This document shows positions 1 through 8,919 of a stretch of 64,000 bases of DNA, one piece after another. The stretch spans positions 868,001 through 932,000 of the forward strand of contig NC_007510.1 of NCBI RefSeq assembly GCF_000012945.1, given 5' to 3'. Each line of letters begins with the position of its first letter. Position 1 is the stretch's first letter. A program made the position numbers and the translations under genes. The notes beneath the pieces are model-generated. The model saw only the letters and a program-made list of their open reading frames with translations, did not search any database and was not told the origin of the DNA. Origin of the DNA: Burkholderia lata (lineage in GTDB: Bacteria; Pseudomonadota; Gammaproteobacteria; Burkholderiales; Burkholderiaceae).

Positions 1-378
1 TTCGGTGCGCATGCACCGCCCGCGCTGACGCTGTCGCCGTCCAATCCGCTCGTGCGCGACCGCAGCGGCCACCGGGTCGACCGGTCGGACGTCGGCGAAC
101 TGCTGCGCAACGTCCATGCGCTGCAGGAGGGCGGCGCGACGGTGACCGAAGGCGAGGAGGCCGTCGGCGGCCGGACCGCGCTGCGCGTGTCGGTCACGGG
201 CGCCCCCGCGCATGTGGTCGACGGCGTGCATCGCTACCGGCTGTGGCTGGATACCGAGGATGGCTTTCCGCTGAAGGTCGTCAGCTTCGCGGACGATGAC
301 GACGTGCCGCTCGAAACCGTGACGCTCGACGACGTCGAGATCGACGTCGCGTTTCCCGAACGCTTCTTCGCGCCCTGA
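1..378 (+). CDS. C-terminal part of a LolA-like / DUF1571-type protein (partial)
   Basis: The reading frame is open from the first base of the window to a TGA at 376-378, so this is the 3' end of a longer gene whose start lies outside. The visible 125 residues contain alternating beta-strand-like segments with acidic patches (HRYRLWLDTEDGFPLKV and a DDVEIDV stretch), which suits the second half of the LolA/LolB-like lipoprotein-binding fold seen in DUF1571 envelope proteins. That assignment is inference from style, not from a diagnostic motif. It lies 44 bp upstream of the SRPBCC gene on the same strand and may be co-transcribed with it. Confidence 0.5.
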   Translation, partial: FGAHAPPALTLSPSNPLVRDRSGHRVDRSDVGELLRNVHALQEGGATVTEGEEAVGGRTALRVSVTGAPAHVVDGVHRYRLWLDTEDGFPLKVVSFADDDDVPLETVTLDDVEIDVAFPERFFAP

Positions 379-422
379 GCGGTGCGCTGACTCATGCCCG
401 TGACGGGCATGCCGGAGGCTGC

Positions 423-938
423 ATGGCGGAATACCGGTTCTCGACGACCTGGCGCGTGGACGCGCCGCTCGCGGTGGTGTGGGACGCGATCTACCAGGTC
501 GACCGCTGGCCCGACTGGTGGAAGGGTGCCGTGAGCACCGTCGAGATCGAGCCGGGCGATGCGCGCGGCGTCGGCGCGCTGCACCGGTACACGTGGAAGG
601 GGGCGCTGCCGTACCGGCTGACCTTCGACATGCGCGTGCGGCGCGTCGAGCCGCCGCATGCGCTCGAAGGTCGTGCGAGCGGCGCGATCGAAGGCGACGG
701 ATGCTGGTCGTTCATCGCCGATGGCGCCCGCACGATCGTGCGCTATGACTGGCACATCCGCACGCACGTGCGCTGGATGAACCGGCTGGAGCCGCTCGGT
801 CGCCCGCTGTTCCGATGGAACCATGACGTCGTGATGCGCGAAGGCGCGAAGGGGCTCGCGCGGCTGCTGGGCGCGGCGGTCGAGACGGAGGGCCGGACGT
901 TCCGGCCGTTGTCGGATGCGGGCTGCGCCGATGCCTGA
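423..938 (+). CDS. SRPBCC (START/polyketide cyclase-like) family protein
   Basis: A 171-residue protein of the usual length for the SRPBCC ligand-binding fold. The N-terminus (FSTTWRVDAPLAVVWDAIYQ) is the typical first strand plus helix, followed by WPDWWKG and a run of beta strands, and a long C-terminal helix (residues about 128-150). Such proteins form a hydrophobic pocket that binds lipids or small aromatic molecules; the ligand here is unknown. No signal peptide is visible, so it is probably cytoplasmic. The start is the ATG at 423, after GGAGGCTGC. It converges with the iron-transport unit that ends at 994. Confidence 0.75.
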   Translation: MAEYRFSTTWRVDAPLAVVWDAIYQVDRWPDWWKGAVSTVEIEPGDARGVGALHRYTWKGALPYRLTFDMRVRRVEPPHALEGRASGAIEGDGCWSFIADGARTIVRYDWHIRTHVRWMNRLEPLGRPLFRWNHDVVMREGAKGLARLLGAAVETEGRTFRPLSDAGCADA

Positions 939-993
939 ACGCGTGTGAACGCGAGCAGCAGCGCGTAAAGCGCGTAGCGGCGTGCCGCGCCGC

Positions 994-2043
994 TCAGCGC
1001 GCGTACGCCATGACCGCGCCATCCACCACCAGTGCGACACGTTCGCCGACGGCCGGACACCGGTGTCCCGGCACGCGTGCGCGCACGAGCACGTCGCCAT
1101 CGGCATCGAGGCGTACGAGCACGTCGGCGTCCTGGCCCGCGAACTGCGCGGCTTCGACGCGCGCCGTATGGCCGCGCGCCGCGTCGGCGTGCGTGACCGG
1201 CACGATGCCGATCTGCTCGGGACGCAGCATCGCATCGGCCGGCCCGTCGGGCAGCGGCGCGACGAGCGGCAGTTCGCCGAGCGCGCAGGCGATGCGCATG
1301 CTGCGCACGTGACCGGCGAGCAGCACGGCCTGCCCGACGAACGACGCGACGTCGCGCGTGACGGGCTGCCGGTACAGCATCTGCGGCGCGGCCGTCTGCA
1401 CGAGCCGGCCGTGCCACATCACGGCCACTTCGTCGCCAAGCGTCATCGCTTCGGGCTGGTCGTGCGTGACGAGAACCGAGGTCGCGCCCGCTGCCGCGAG
1501 CGCATCCGCGACCGCGCTGCGCGTTTCGTGGCGCAGCGACGTGTCGAGCGCCGAGAACGGTTCGTCGAGGATCACGAGCGACGGCTCGGGCGCGAGCGCG
1601 CGAGCCAGCGCGACGCGCTGCTGCTGTCCGCCGGACAGTTGCTGCGGCGCACGGCTCGCATACGACGCGGGCAGCCCGACCATCTCGAGCAGCTCGTCGA
1701 CGCGATGATGGCGCCGCCGCGCCGCGCGCGGCAGCCCGAATGCGATGTTGTCGGCCACCGACAGATGCGGAAACAGCGCGCCTTCCTGCGGCACGTAGCC
1801 GATCCGGCGCTGTTCGGGCGGCAGGTGCACGTCGGGTGCGGCCACGCGGCGCCCGTCGATTTCGACGGTGCCGCGCTCGGCACGCTCGAAGCCGCACAGC
1901 ACGCGCAGCAGGGTGGTCTTGCCGCTGCCGGACGGGCCGAGCAGCGCGAGGCGCGAGCCGCGCCGCACCGTGAGGTCGATGTCGTGCAGGACGGTATGCG
2001 ATCCGAACGATTTCGACAGGCCGTGGATGCGTAGTTCGCTCAT
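994..2043 (-). CDS. fbpC: Ferric iron ABC transporter ATP-binding protein (FbpC-type)
   Basis: A 349-residue ABC ATPase that would power the permease encoded just upstream. Walker A is GPSGSGKT at about 36-43, the Q-loop is at VPQEGALFPH, the signature LSGGQQQR at 136-143 and Walker B LVILDEPFSALD at about 156-167. A C-terminal extension of roughly 110 residues is the TOBE-type regulatory domain usual in FbpC/PotA-class ATPases. The ATG at 2043 is chosen because homology begins at MSELRIHG; a longer open frame upstream is composition-driven. The gene starts 28 bp after the permease stop, so it is the last gene of the iron unit. Confidence 0.92.
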   Translation of the reverse strand: MSELRIHGLSKSFGSHTVLHDIDLTVRRGSRLALLGPSGSGKTTLLRVLCGFERAERGTVEIDGRRVAAPDVHLPPEQRRIGYVPQEGALFPHLSVADNIAFGLPRAARRRHHRVDELLEMVGLPASYASRAPQQLSGGQQQRVALARALAPEPSLVILDEPFSALDTSLRHETRSAVADALAAAGATSVLVTHDQPEAMTLGDEVAVMWHGRLVQTAAPQMLYRQPVTRDVASFVGQAVLLAGHVRSMRIACALGELPLVAPLPDGPADAMLRPEQIGIVPVTHADAARGHTARVEAAQFAGQDADVLVRLDADGDVLVRARVPGHRCPAVGERVALVVDGAVMAYAR

Positions 2044-2071
2044 GGGCGGTTCCGGGGAAAAAGGGCGGCGC

Positions 2072-3670
2072 TCAGTCGCGCACCGACGCGCGGCCGAGCA
2101 GCAGGAACAGCAGTCCCGATGCACCGAGCGACAGCGCCACGAGCAGCGCGACATAGGGCGCCGCGGCGGCGAACGCGAGTGTCGCCGTATCGCTCCACAC
2201 CTGCGTCGCGAGCGTGCGGGTGCCGATCGGCGACAACAGCAGCGTCGCGTTGAGTTCCGTCACGACCGAGATGAACACCATCGTCGCGGCCGCGCCGAGG
2301 CCGGGCGCCGCGAGCGGCAGCACCACGCGTGTGAGCGTCGCGCGCCAGCCGAGACCGAGCGAGCGCGCGGTTTCCTCGAGCCGCACCTGCACGTGCGACA
2401 GCGCGGCGCGCACGCTGACGACCGCGAGCGGCAGGAACAGGATCGCGTACGCGCCGACGAGCGCCGGTGCGCTCTGGTAGAGCGGCTGCAGCAGCCGCAC
2501 CGTGATCGACACGATTGCCAGCGCGACGACGATGCCCGGCACGCCCTGCACGGTCATCGCGGTACGCTCGAGCAGCGTCGCGACGCGCCCCGGATAACGG
2601 ACCAGCAGGAACGCGAGCGGCAGCGCGAGCAGCGTGGTGACGGCCGCCGCCATCAGGCCATAGCCGGACGACGCAAGCGTGGCCTGCCACAGCAGCTCGG
2701 GCGACACGTCGGCCGGCGTGACGGCGGCCGCGCCCTGTTGCGTGAGCCAGTAGCCGATCATCGCGAGCGGCACGCCGAGCGTCGCGGCCGCGAGCGCGGC
2801 GAACGCGACGGTGACGGGGCCGCGCAGATAGCCGAGCGGATAGCGCATCGCGACGCGGCGCGCGGCGCGGTGCGTATGGCCGTAGCGCGCATGGCCGCGC
2901 GCGCGTGCCTCGATCGCGAGGCACAGCAGGCACAGCGCGATCAGCACGCAGCCGAGCAGCGACGCGCCACCGCCATCGAACGCGGTGCGGTATTCCGCAT
3001 AGATCTCGGTCGTGAACGTGCGAAAGCGCAGCAACTGGAATGCGCCGAACTCGGACAGCACGCCGAGCGCGACGAGCAGCATCCCGCCGCACAGCGCGGG
3101 GCGCAACTGCGGCAGCACGACGCGGAAGAAGGTATGCCACGGCGAGCAGCCGAGCGTGCGCGCGCTTTCTTCCAGCGCGGGATCGAGTTCGCGCAGCGCG
3201 GCGGCCACCGGCAGGTAGACGAGCGGGAAGTACGCGGAAGTCAGCACGATCAGCGCGCCGAGGAAGTCCTGCAGGTCGAGGCTCAGCGACACCCACGCAT
3301 AGCTCGTGATGAACGGCGGCACCGCGAGCGGCGCGGCCGCGAGCGCGGTCCACAGCGGCCGCGCGGGCAGGTCGGTGCGCTCGATGAACCACGCGAGCGC
3401 CGTGCCGAGCAGCGTGCACGCGAGGGTCGCGGCGAGCGTGATCGACAACGTGTTGACCAGCAGTTCGCCGACGAGCGGGCGCCACAGCAGCTCGATCGCG
3501 TCGTCGACGCCGAAGGTGGCCGCGCGGTACAGCGTGAAGCCGAGCGGCAGCAGGATCGCGAGCGGCCCGCACGCGGCCGCGGCGACGAGCGCGCGCGACG
3601 GGCGGCGCCGTGTCGCGGTGTGCTCGCCGTCGCGTGCGGTGCTTGCCGTGGGGGACACGGCGTCGCTCAT
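2072..3670 (-). CDS. fbpB: Ferric iron ABC transporter permease (FbpB-type, two fused permease halves)
   Basis: A 532-residue inner-membrane protein with about 12 hydrophobic segments in two homologous halves, each carrying the binding-protein-dependent transport signature region (EESARTLGCSPWHTFFRVVLPQL in the first half is split here as EESARTLGCS then a VVLPQL strand; the second half has EETARSLGLGW then VVLPLAAPG). This double-length arrangement is characteristic of FbpB/AfuB-type iron(III) permeases. The start is the ATG at 3670 (MSDAVSPTA); the TGA of fbpA lies 2 bp upstream, so translation is probably coupled. It passes ferric iron from the periplasmic binding protein to the cytoplasm using FbpC. 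Confidence 0.9.
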   Translation of the reverse strand: MSDAVSPTASTARDGEHTATRRRPSRALVAAAACGPLAILLPLGFTLYRAATFGVDDAIELLWRPLVGELLVNTLSITLAATLACTLLGTALAWFIERTDLPARPLWTALAAAPLAVPPFITSYAWVSLSLDLQDFLGALIVLTSAYFPLVYLPVAAALRELDPALEESARTLGCSPWHTFFRVVLPQLRPALCGGMLLVALGVLSEFGAFQLLRFRTFTTEIYAEYRTAFDGGGASLLGCVLIALCLLCLAIEARARGHARYGHTHRAARRVAMRYPLGYLRGPVTVAFAALAAATLGVPLAMIGYWLTQQGAAAVTPADVSPELLWQATLASSGYGLMAAAVTTLLALPLAFLLVRYPGRVATLLERTAMTVQGVPGIVVALAIVSITVRLLQPLYQSAPALVGAYAILFLPLAVVSVRAALSHVQVRLEETARSLGLGWRATLTRVVLPLAAPGLGAAATMVFISVVTELNATLLLSPIGTRTLATQVWSDTATLAFAAAAPYVALLVALSLGASGLLFLLLGRASVRD

Positions 3671-3672
3671 GG

Positions 3673-4707
3673 TCAGAGCAGACCTGCCTGGCGCAGAAGC
3701 TTGCCGGCCTGGCTGTCGTCGCCGAGCTGTTCGAACGTCAGCGCCGGCGGGCTCAGTTCGTTGAACGGCTTCAGGATCGGATCGGGTGCGACGCCCGGAT
3801 GCAGCGGGTACTCGAAGCTGATATGGCCGCCGGCCATGAGTTTCTGCGCGCGCTCGCTGACGAGATATGCGACGAACTTCTGCGCTTCCGGCTGGTGCTT
3901 CGATGCCTTCAGCACTGCGGCGCCGGACACGTTGACGGCACCGCCGACGTCGCCTTTGCCGAAGTGGTAGATCGCGCTGCGGGTCGACTTGTCGCCGAGC
4001 TCGGCGTGCAGGCGGTCCCAGTAGTAGTTGTTGATGATGCCGGTCAGCACGCCGCCGCGGTTGACGGCCGCCGTCACGCCTTCGTCGTCGTCGAAGATCT
4101 GCGCGTTGGCCTTCAGGCCCTTCAGCCATTGCAGCGTCGCGGCTTCGCCGTGCAGTGCGAGCACCGCGCTCACGAGCGGCAGGAAGTCTGCATCGCTCGG
4201 CGCGACGCCGACCTTGCCCTTCCATTCGGGCTTCGCGAGATCGAGCAACGATGCGGGCAATTGCTGCGGCTGGATTTTCGCGGTGTTGTAGACGAGCACG
4301 TTCTCGCGCGCGAGCACGCCGACCCAGTTGCCGTCCGCCGGGTTGAAGCGCGCGGGCACCGACTGCAGCGTGGCGGCGTCGGTCTTCGCGAACAGGCCCT
4401 TGCGGTCGAGCAGCACGAGCTCCGGCGAGTTCTCGGTGAAGTACACGTCGGCCGGCGTGCGGTCGCCTTCCGCGACGAGCTGCGCGGCGAGTGCCGGGCC
4501 TTCGCCCGAGCGCACCTTCACGGTGATGCCGCTCTGCGCTTCGAAGTCCTTGACGAGCTGGTTGACGACCTGCTCGTGCTGCGCGTTGTACAGCGTGAGC
4601 GTCGCGGCATGCGCGCGCGCGGCGTGCAGCGCGCCGGTCAGCATCAGCGCGGCGGCCGCCGCGGAAATCAGGTGCCGCAGCGGGCGGCTAACGGGTGAAG
4701 TATTCAT
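3673..4707 (-). CDS. fbpA: Periplasmic ferric iron-binding protein (FbpA-type)
   Basis: A 344-residue extracellular solute-binding protein. Residues 1-35 form a signal peptide ending near AHA. The mature start TLTLYNAQHEQVV matches the FbpA family opening, and the double tyrosine in IINNYYWDRL (residues 228-229) is the pair that coordinates iron(III) in this family. The ATG at 4707 is preferred over a GTG at 4728, because the signal peptide then has a normal n-region. It lies 66 bp after efeB, and its partners fbpB and fbpC follow directly. The ligand is probably free or anion-chelated iron(III) released in the periplasm, possibly by the neighbouring EfeB. Confidence 0.92.
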   Translation of the reverse strand: MNTSPVSRPLRHLISAAAAALMLTGALHAARAHAATLTLYNAQHEQVVNQLVKDFEAQSGITVKVRSGEGPALAAQLVAEGDRTPADVYFTENSPELVLLDRKGLFAKTDAATLQSVPARFNPADGNWVGVLARENVLVYNTAKIQPQQLPASLLDLAKPEWKGKVGVAPSDADFLPLVSAVLALHGEAATLQWLKGLKANAQIFDDDEGVTAAVNRGGVLTGIINNYYWDRLHAELGDKSTRSAIYHFGKGDVGGAVNVSGAAVLKASKHQPEAQKFVAYLVSERAQKLMAGGHISFEYPLHPGVAPDPILKPFNELSPPALTFEQLGDDSQAGKLLRQAGLL

Positions 4708-4773
4708 GTGTTTTTTAGCAGGTTGCACCCGGCCGGGGCCGGGAAGGTGTGCCTTGGCTTGCGTTGCGGGCCG

Positions 4774-6084
4774 TCATGCCTCGAACAGCGCGGCGCCGAT
4801 GTACGAACCCGGTTGCGCGCCCGGCGGGCACGCGAAGATCGCGCTGCCGACGTGCGTGGTGAACTGGTTCATGATGTCCATCTTTGCGAGCTTCTCGTTG
4901 ATCGGAATGAAGCCCTTGCGCGGGTCGCGCTGGTGCGCGACGAACATCAGCCCCGCGTCGTACTCGGTCTGCTGGCGCCACGGCGGCCAGCGCTCGATGT
5001 AAAAGCTCGTGCTGTCGTTGTACGAGTACGCGCGGCGCAGGATCTGCGCGCCGTTGTTCAACTGCGGCGATGCGAGGCGCGCGTGCGCGTTGTCGGGGAT
5101 CACCGGGTTGCCGTCCTTGTCGGCCGCGTCGAGATCGAGCGCCTCGAACTCGTGCTTCTGGCCGAGGGGTGCGCCGCTGTACTTGTGACGGCCGACCACC
5201 TGCTCCTGGAAGCCGAGCTCCGTGTTGTCCCAGTGCTCGAGCGTGATGCGGATCCGGCGCACGACCGTGTAGGTGCCGCCGTTCATCCATGCCGGGCCTT
5301 CGCTGCCGGCCCACACGAATTCATCCATTGCGGCCGGATCGGACATCGGCGGATTCATCGTGCCGTCCTTGAAGCCCATCAGGTTGCGCGGCGTCTCGCC
5401 GGGCTTGCCCGACGTGAAGCCGGCCTGGCCCCAGCGCATCTGCGTCGCCTTCGCGCCGAGGCGCACGAGCTGGCGCACCGCGTGGAACGCGACCTGCGCG
5501 TCGTCGGCGCACGCCTGGATGAACAGGTCGCCGCCGGTCTTTTCGGGCAGCAACTGGTCGCCATTGAAGCGCGGCAGGTCGACGAGCGCGGCGGGGCGAT
5601 GCTTCGCGAGGCCGAAGCGGTCCTTGCCGGCGAGCGCGAACATGCCGGGGCCGAAGCCGAACGTGATCGTCAGGCGCGCAGGGCCGAGGCCGAGCGCGTC
5701 GCCCCCGTCGGCCGGCGCGACCTCGTCGTTACCCGTCGTGGCGAGCGGCAGCGCGGTGTCGCCGCGCGCCATCCGCGCGGCCGCGTCGGTCCAGGTCTTC
5801 AGCAGCGCGATGACGTCCGCGCGCTGGGCCGTCGTCAGGTCGAGCGCCGCGAAATACGCGTGGCGCTGCTGCGGCGTCGCGATGCCGCTCTGGTGTTTGC
5901 CGTAGAACGGCTCGACGCCGTCATGCGCGGAAGCGGGCGCGGGTGCGGGTGCGGCGGCGGGTGCATCCGCGGCCTTCGCGGCCGGGATCGACGCCGCCGC
6001 GAGGCCGGCGGCCACCGCGGCGCCGCCCGCCTTCAGGAAGCCGCGCCGCGTCGGGCGGGGTGGCTGGTTGGAATCGTCTGCCAT
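4774..6084 (-). CDS. efeB: Tat-exported Dyp-type heme peroxidase / deferrochelatase EfeB
   Basis: A 436-residue Dyp-type peroxidase. The N-terminus carries a twin-arginine signal (TRRGFLKAGG, RR at 13-14) followed by an alanine-rich h-region and a low-complexity Ala/Pro linker to about residue 53. The Dyp hallmark GFKDG is at 237-241 with the catalytic Asp at 240. A likely proximal heme His is in DNAHARL (about 334) and a likely distal Arg lies near 350. EfeB enzymes are known as periplasmic heme peroxidases, and some are reported to release iron from heme. EfeO and EfeU are absent; instead fbpABC follows, suggesting that iron made available by EfeB enters through an ABC importer. Confidence 0.9.
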   Translation of the reverse strand: MADDSNQPPRPTRRGFLKAGGAAVAAGLAAASIPAAKAADAPAAAPAPAPASAHDGVEPFYGKHQSGIATPQQRHAYFAALDLTTAQRADVIALLKTWTDAAARMARGDTALPLATTGNDEVAPADGGDALGLGPARLTITFGFGPGMFALAGKDRFGLAKHRPAALVDLPRFNGDQLLPEKTGGDLFIQACADDAQVAFHAVRQLVRLGAKATQMRWGQAGFTSGKPGETPRNLMGFKDGTMNPPMSDPAAMDEFVWAGSEGPAWMNGGTYTVVRRIRITLEHWDNTELGFQEQVVGRHKYSGAPLGQKHEFEALDLDAADKDGNPVIPDNAHARLASPQLNNGAQILRRAYSYNDSTSFYIERWPPWRQQTEYDAGLMFVAHQRDPRKGFIPINEKLAKMDIMNQFTTHVGSAIFACPPGAQPGSYIGAALFEA

Positions 6085-6095
6085 GATCGGCTCCC

Positions 6096-7229
6096 TTACT
6101 TCGCGAGCAACAGCGTGTTGACGTCGTCCGCGACGTAGTAGAAGCCGTCGCCTTCAGGCGTCATTGCGATGCCGAACAGGTTGCCGTTGCCGGGGGGCGA
6201 CTGCGCCTTGTCGGTATTGATCCAGCGCGCGTAGATTTGCTTGCCGGCGACCGGGTCGATCTCGACGACCTGGCCGTTCTGCCCGTTGGTCGTGAGCAGG
6301 TGGCCGTTCGGCGCGGTGGCGAGCGCGAGCGGGCGGCGCAGGAAGCCGTCGGCGGTGATCTGGCGGCCGACGCCCGCGCTGGTGTCGCGCGTGAGCGGGT
6401 CGTCGATCTCGACGATGCGGTTGCCGATCGCGTCCGACACATACAGTTTCTTCTGGTCGCCGGACAGCGCGAGGCCGGTCGGGCCGACCAGGAACACGCC
6501 TTTGTCGGCCTGCGCGCCGAGGCCGCTCGCGACGACCGTTTCCTGCTTGATCACGGGCGGCTTGCCGGCCGGCACGTCGAGGTCGAGACGCAGCACGGTC
6601 GCCTGCTTGTAGACGGGCGGATTGCCGTCCGCGCCGCCGACGCCGAAGCCGGCCATGCTGACGAACAGCGTCGCGCTGTCGCCGCGGTCGACCACGGCCA
6701 TGTTGCCCCACGGGTCGTTGATGTTCGGGGTCGACCACGTCGACGCGATCTTGCCCTGCGGATCGAGCACGATCATGCAGCCGGCGCCCTTGGTGTTGGT
6801 CGTGCCGTCGTTGCTCGGCGTGCTGCCGACGATCACCCAGCCCGACTTCAGCATCGTCATCGCCGTCGACAGGCCGACGCCGCCCGGGCACGCCTTCAGG
6901 TCGCGCGGAATCGACGCGAACAGGCTCATCTGCTTCGTCGACGGGCGGTAGTTGACGATCGTGCTGCCGGTGCCTTGCAGGTTCGCCGAGTTGTTGAAGT
7001 TGTCGACGAGCACGTCGCCCGCCTGGATCGTGCCGGCCGACACCGGCGCGACCGCGATCGCGTACGGATTCTGGTCGCCGTTGTCCGGCACCGTGTTGAC
7101 GAGCGTGACGTGGCGATGCACGGTCTCGAGGAAACCTTGCGGCTCGGCGAGTGCGCCGGCGGCGGCCGTCAGTGCGGCGGCGGCCAGTGCGCCCGTCGCG
7201 AGGCGGCGAAGCGGAGCGGATGGATTCAT
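6096..7229 (-). CDS. Exported beta-propeller (NHL/SMP-30-like repeat) protein
   Basis: A 377-residue protein with a clear Sec signal peptide (residues 1-30, ending GALAEP) and repeated strand units typical of a beta-propeller, such as PTGLALSGDQKKLYVSD, RPLALATAPNGHLLTTN and LFGIAMTPEGDGFYYVADD. The ATG at 7229 follows a good ribosome site (AGGAGACCC). Proteins of this class are periplasmic scaffolds, lactonases or binding proteins; no catalytic set can be assigned here. It sits 11 bp upstream of efeB and 65 bp after the porin, within the Fur-type operon. A role in periplasmic iron or heme handling is inferred from context only. Confidence 0.7.
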   Translation of the reverse strand: MNPSAPLRRLATGALAAAALTAAAGALAEPQGFLETVHRHVTLVNTVPDNGDQNPYAIAVAPVSAGTIQAGDVLVDNFNNSANLQGTGSTIVNYRPSTKQMSLFASIPRDLKACPGGVGLSTAMTMLKSGWVIVGSTPSNDGTTNTKGAGCMIVLDPQGKIASTWSTPNINDPWGNMAVVDRGDSATLFVSMAGFGVGGADGNPPVYKQATVLRLDLDVPAGKPPVIKQETVVASGLGAQADKGVFLVGPTGLALSGDQKKLYVSDAIGNRIVEIDDPLTRDTSAGVGRQITADGFLRRPLALATAPNGHLLTTNGQNGQVVEIDPVAGKQIYARWINTDKAQSPPGNGNLFGIAMTPEGDGFYYVADDVNTLLLAK

Positions 7230-7294
7230 GTGGGTCTCCTGGGGAGCGCGCCGTCCGGGCGGCGCGCGAAAAGGGTCAGCGTGGGCGCGTCCGC

Positions 7295-8761
7295 TCAGAA
7301 CGTGATCGTCGTACGTGCACCGATCACGAACGTGTTGCGCAGCGGCTGGGTCGCGTCGCTCGGGTTCTGGCCGGCACCGGCGTTGAACGTGTACTGCGCG
7401 TCGGCCTGGACGATCCACCACGGGTTGACCTGGTACTGGTAGGTCGCTTCGAGGGTCGTCTCGCGGGTGCGTACGCCGTACGGGCCGGTCGCGAACGACT
7501 GCGCGGTCTGGTCGAGGTCGGTCACGTGGTTGCCGACCTGGATGTACGTGACGCCGAGGCCGACGCTGTCGTTGTCGCGGCCCTCGAACGGCGCCTTCAG
7601 CACGATCCCCGCATTGGCCGACAGGCTCACCAGGTTGCGGTCACCCGGCGCGCCCATCACGCGGGCGAACACGCCGAGGCTTCGCGGGCCGGTCGGGTCG
7701 GGGCGCCAGATCATCTGGTCGGCCACCGCGTAGAAGCTGTAGTTGCCGTGCCGCTGCTGCGCGTTGCCGTTCGATGCGGGATCCGAGAGCGACAGCCCGT
7801 CGGTGCCCACGTTCTGGTCCGCGAAGCGGCCGTTGTGATACCAGACGCCGATCTTGTAGGTGCCCGGCAGCCCGTTCGAGCGGCCGGTGTCCATTTCACC
7901 GTCGGACGGCTGGTTCAGCGCGTACTGCAGTTCGCCGATATAAAGCGCACCGTTGTGCAGGTTGAAGTTGGTGCCGCTGAGGTTGCTCGGGTTGTTGCCG
8001 AGCGGATCGCCGTCGAACACGCCCGCGAGTGCGGTGAGCTTCGGCGTGATCTGCGCGCGTACGCGCACGCCGAGGCCCGCGAGCGGATACGCCGGGCCGC
8101 CGTTCGGCAGGTCGTACGACGGCAGCGCGGGCCAGCCGAACATCGTGTTGACGAACGTGTTCGCATACGTGCTGACCATGAATTCCTGGTCCAGGCTCTG
8201 CTGGCCGATCTTCACGTCGACACGCTTGTCGAGGAACGACTGCTGGTACCACAGCTCCCACAGGCGCGTCGTGCCCTGTGCCTCGATGCCGCTCGCGGTG
8301 TTGAGCGTGCCGAGGTTCCGCGTACTCAGGTTGGTGCCGTGGATCTGCAGCGCGCTGACGTTGAACGTGCCGCCGGGCAGGCCGATCGCCTTCTGCGTGT
8401 CGACCGTCAAGGTCGCCGTCGTCAGCCCGTCGTACGCGCCGCCGCGGTTCAGGCCGCCGCGCAGGTTCGCAAGGTATTCGCTGGTTTCGGTGATCTGCAG
8501 CGTCGCGCCGTACTTGCCGAGCCACGGGCGGATGCCGCCCATGTCGCCGAGCAGGTTCTGGCGGGTCCAGATGCCGGTCCACATGTTGGTCGGCTTCGCC
8601 TGGATCGCGAGGTCGGCCTCGGGTGCTTCGGGCTGTGCGTCGACCGGCACGTCGGCGAACGCCGCGCCGCTCGAGAATGACGCGCACGCGAGGATGGCCG
8701 CGCAGGCGGCGGGGCGCATCCGGGCACGGACGCTGTCTCCCTGGAACGACGCAAACTTCAT
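7295..8761 (-). CDS. OprB-family outer-membrane porin
   Basis: A 488-residue protein with a signal peptide (cut near GAAFA, about residue 36) and a beta-barrel pattern ending in a terminal phenylalanine (ARTTITF), as expected of outer-membrane porins. The body has the OprB/carbohydrate-selective porin style: WTRQNLLGDMGGIRPWLGKYG near the N-terminus, then alternating aromatic strands such as YYQ, GVWYHNG and TYQYQV. OprB members usually pass sugars. Here it is the first gene of a unit headed by a Fur-box-like site and followed by iron genes, so it may admit an iron complex. The ATG at 8761 has an AGGGA ribosome site. Confidence 0.85.
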   Translation of the reverse strand: MKFASFQGDSVRARMRPAACAAILACASFSSGAAFADVPVDAQPEAPEADLAIQAKPTNMWTGIWTRQNLLGDMGGIRPWLGKYGATLQITETSEYLANLRGGLNRGGAYDGLTTATLTVDTQKAIGLPGGTFNVSALQIHGTNLSTRNLGTLNTASGIEAQGTTRLWELWYQQSFLDKRVDVKIGQQSLDQEFMVSTYANTFVNTMFGWPALPSYDLPNGGPAYPLAGLGVRVRAQITPKLTALAGVFDGDPLGNNPSNLSGTNFNLHNGALYIGELQYALNQPSDGEMDTGRSNGLPGTYKIGVWYHNGRFADQNVGTDGLSLSDPASNGNAQQRHGNYSFYAVADQMIWRPDPTGPRSLGVFARVMGAPGDRNLVSLSANAGIVLKAPFEGRDNDSVGLGVTYIQVGNHVTDLDQTAQSFATGPYGVRTRETTLEATYQYQVNPWWIVQADAQYTFNAGAGQNPSDATQPLRNTFVIGARTTITF

Positions 8762-8864
8762 ATCAAATCCCTGGTTCTAATTAGTGTGGAGTCCTGCTTG
8801 TCGGTCGCTGTCCGGACGCTCGGCACCGTTTGGCCAGGGCATGAAGATGAACGCAACGCGGCGC

Positions 8865-8893
8865 ATCGTAGGAGTGTCAAATGGGAAAGTCAA
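8865..8893 (-). promoter_or_regulatory. Sigma70 promoter for the porin-efeB-fbpABC unit
   Basis: On the minus strand a TTGACT -35 box (8893-8888) and a TACGAT -10 box (8870-8865) are separated by exactly 17 bp. The predicted transcript begins near 8858, leaving a leader of about 95 nt before the porin start. The Fur-like site lies directly upstream. Confidence 0.65.
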
Positions 8894-8898
8894 TGTAA

Positions 8899-8919
8899 AC
8901 GAGAATGATTCGCATCTAT
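8899..8919 (-). promoter_or_regulatory. Fur-box-like operator
   Basis: The minus strand reads ATGCGAATCATTCTCG here, i.e. GAGAATGAT followed by TCGCATC on the plus strand, which matches the GATAATGAT...ATCATTATC Fur consensus well in the first half and partly in the second. It lies 7 bp upstream of the -35 box. Given that the downstream genes are an iron importer and EfeB, iron-dependent control by Fur is the natural reading. Confidence 0.7.

Noticed and set aside
1868..3970. A 700-residue open frame on the plus strand
   Set aside because: It lies antisense to fbpB and fbpC, is Arg/Glu/Gln-rich by composition, and has no motif. Long antisense frames are routine in this high-GC genome.
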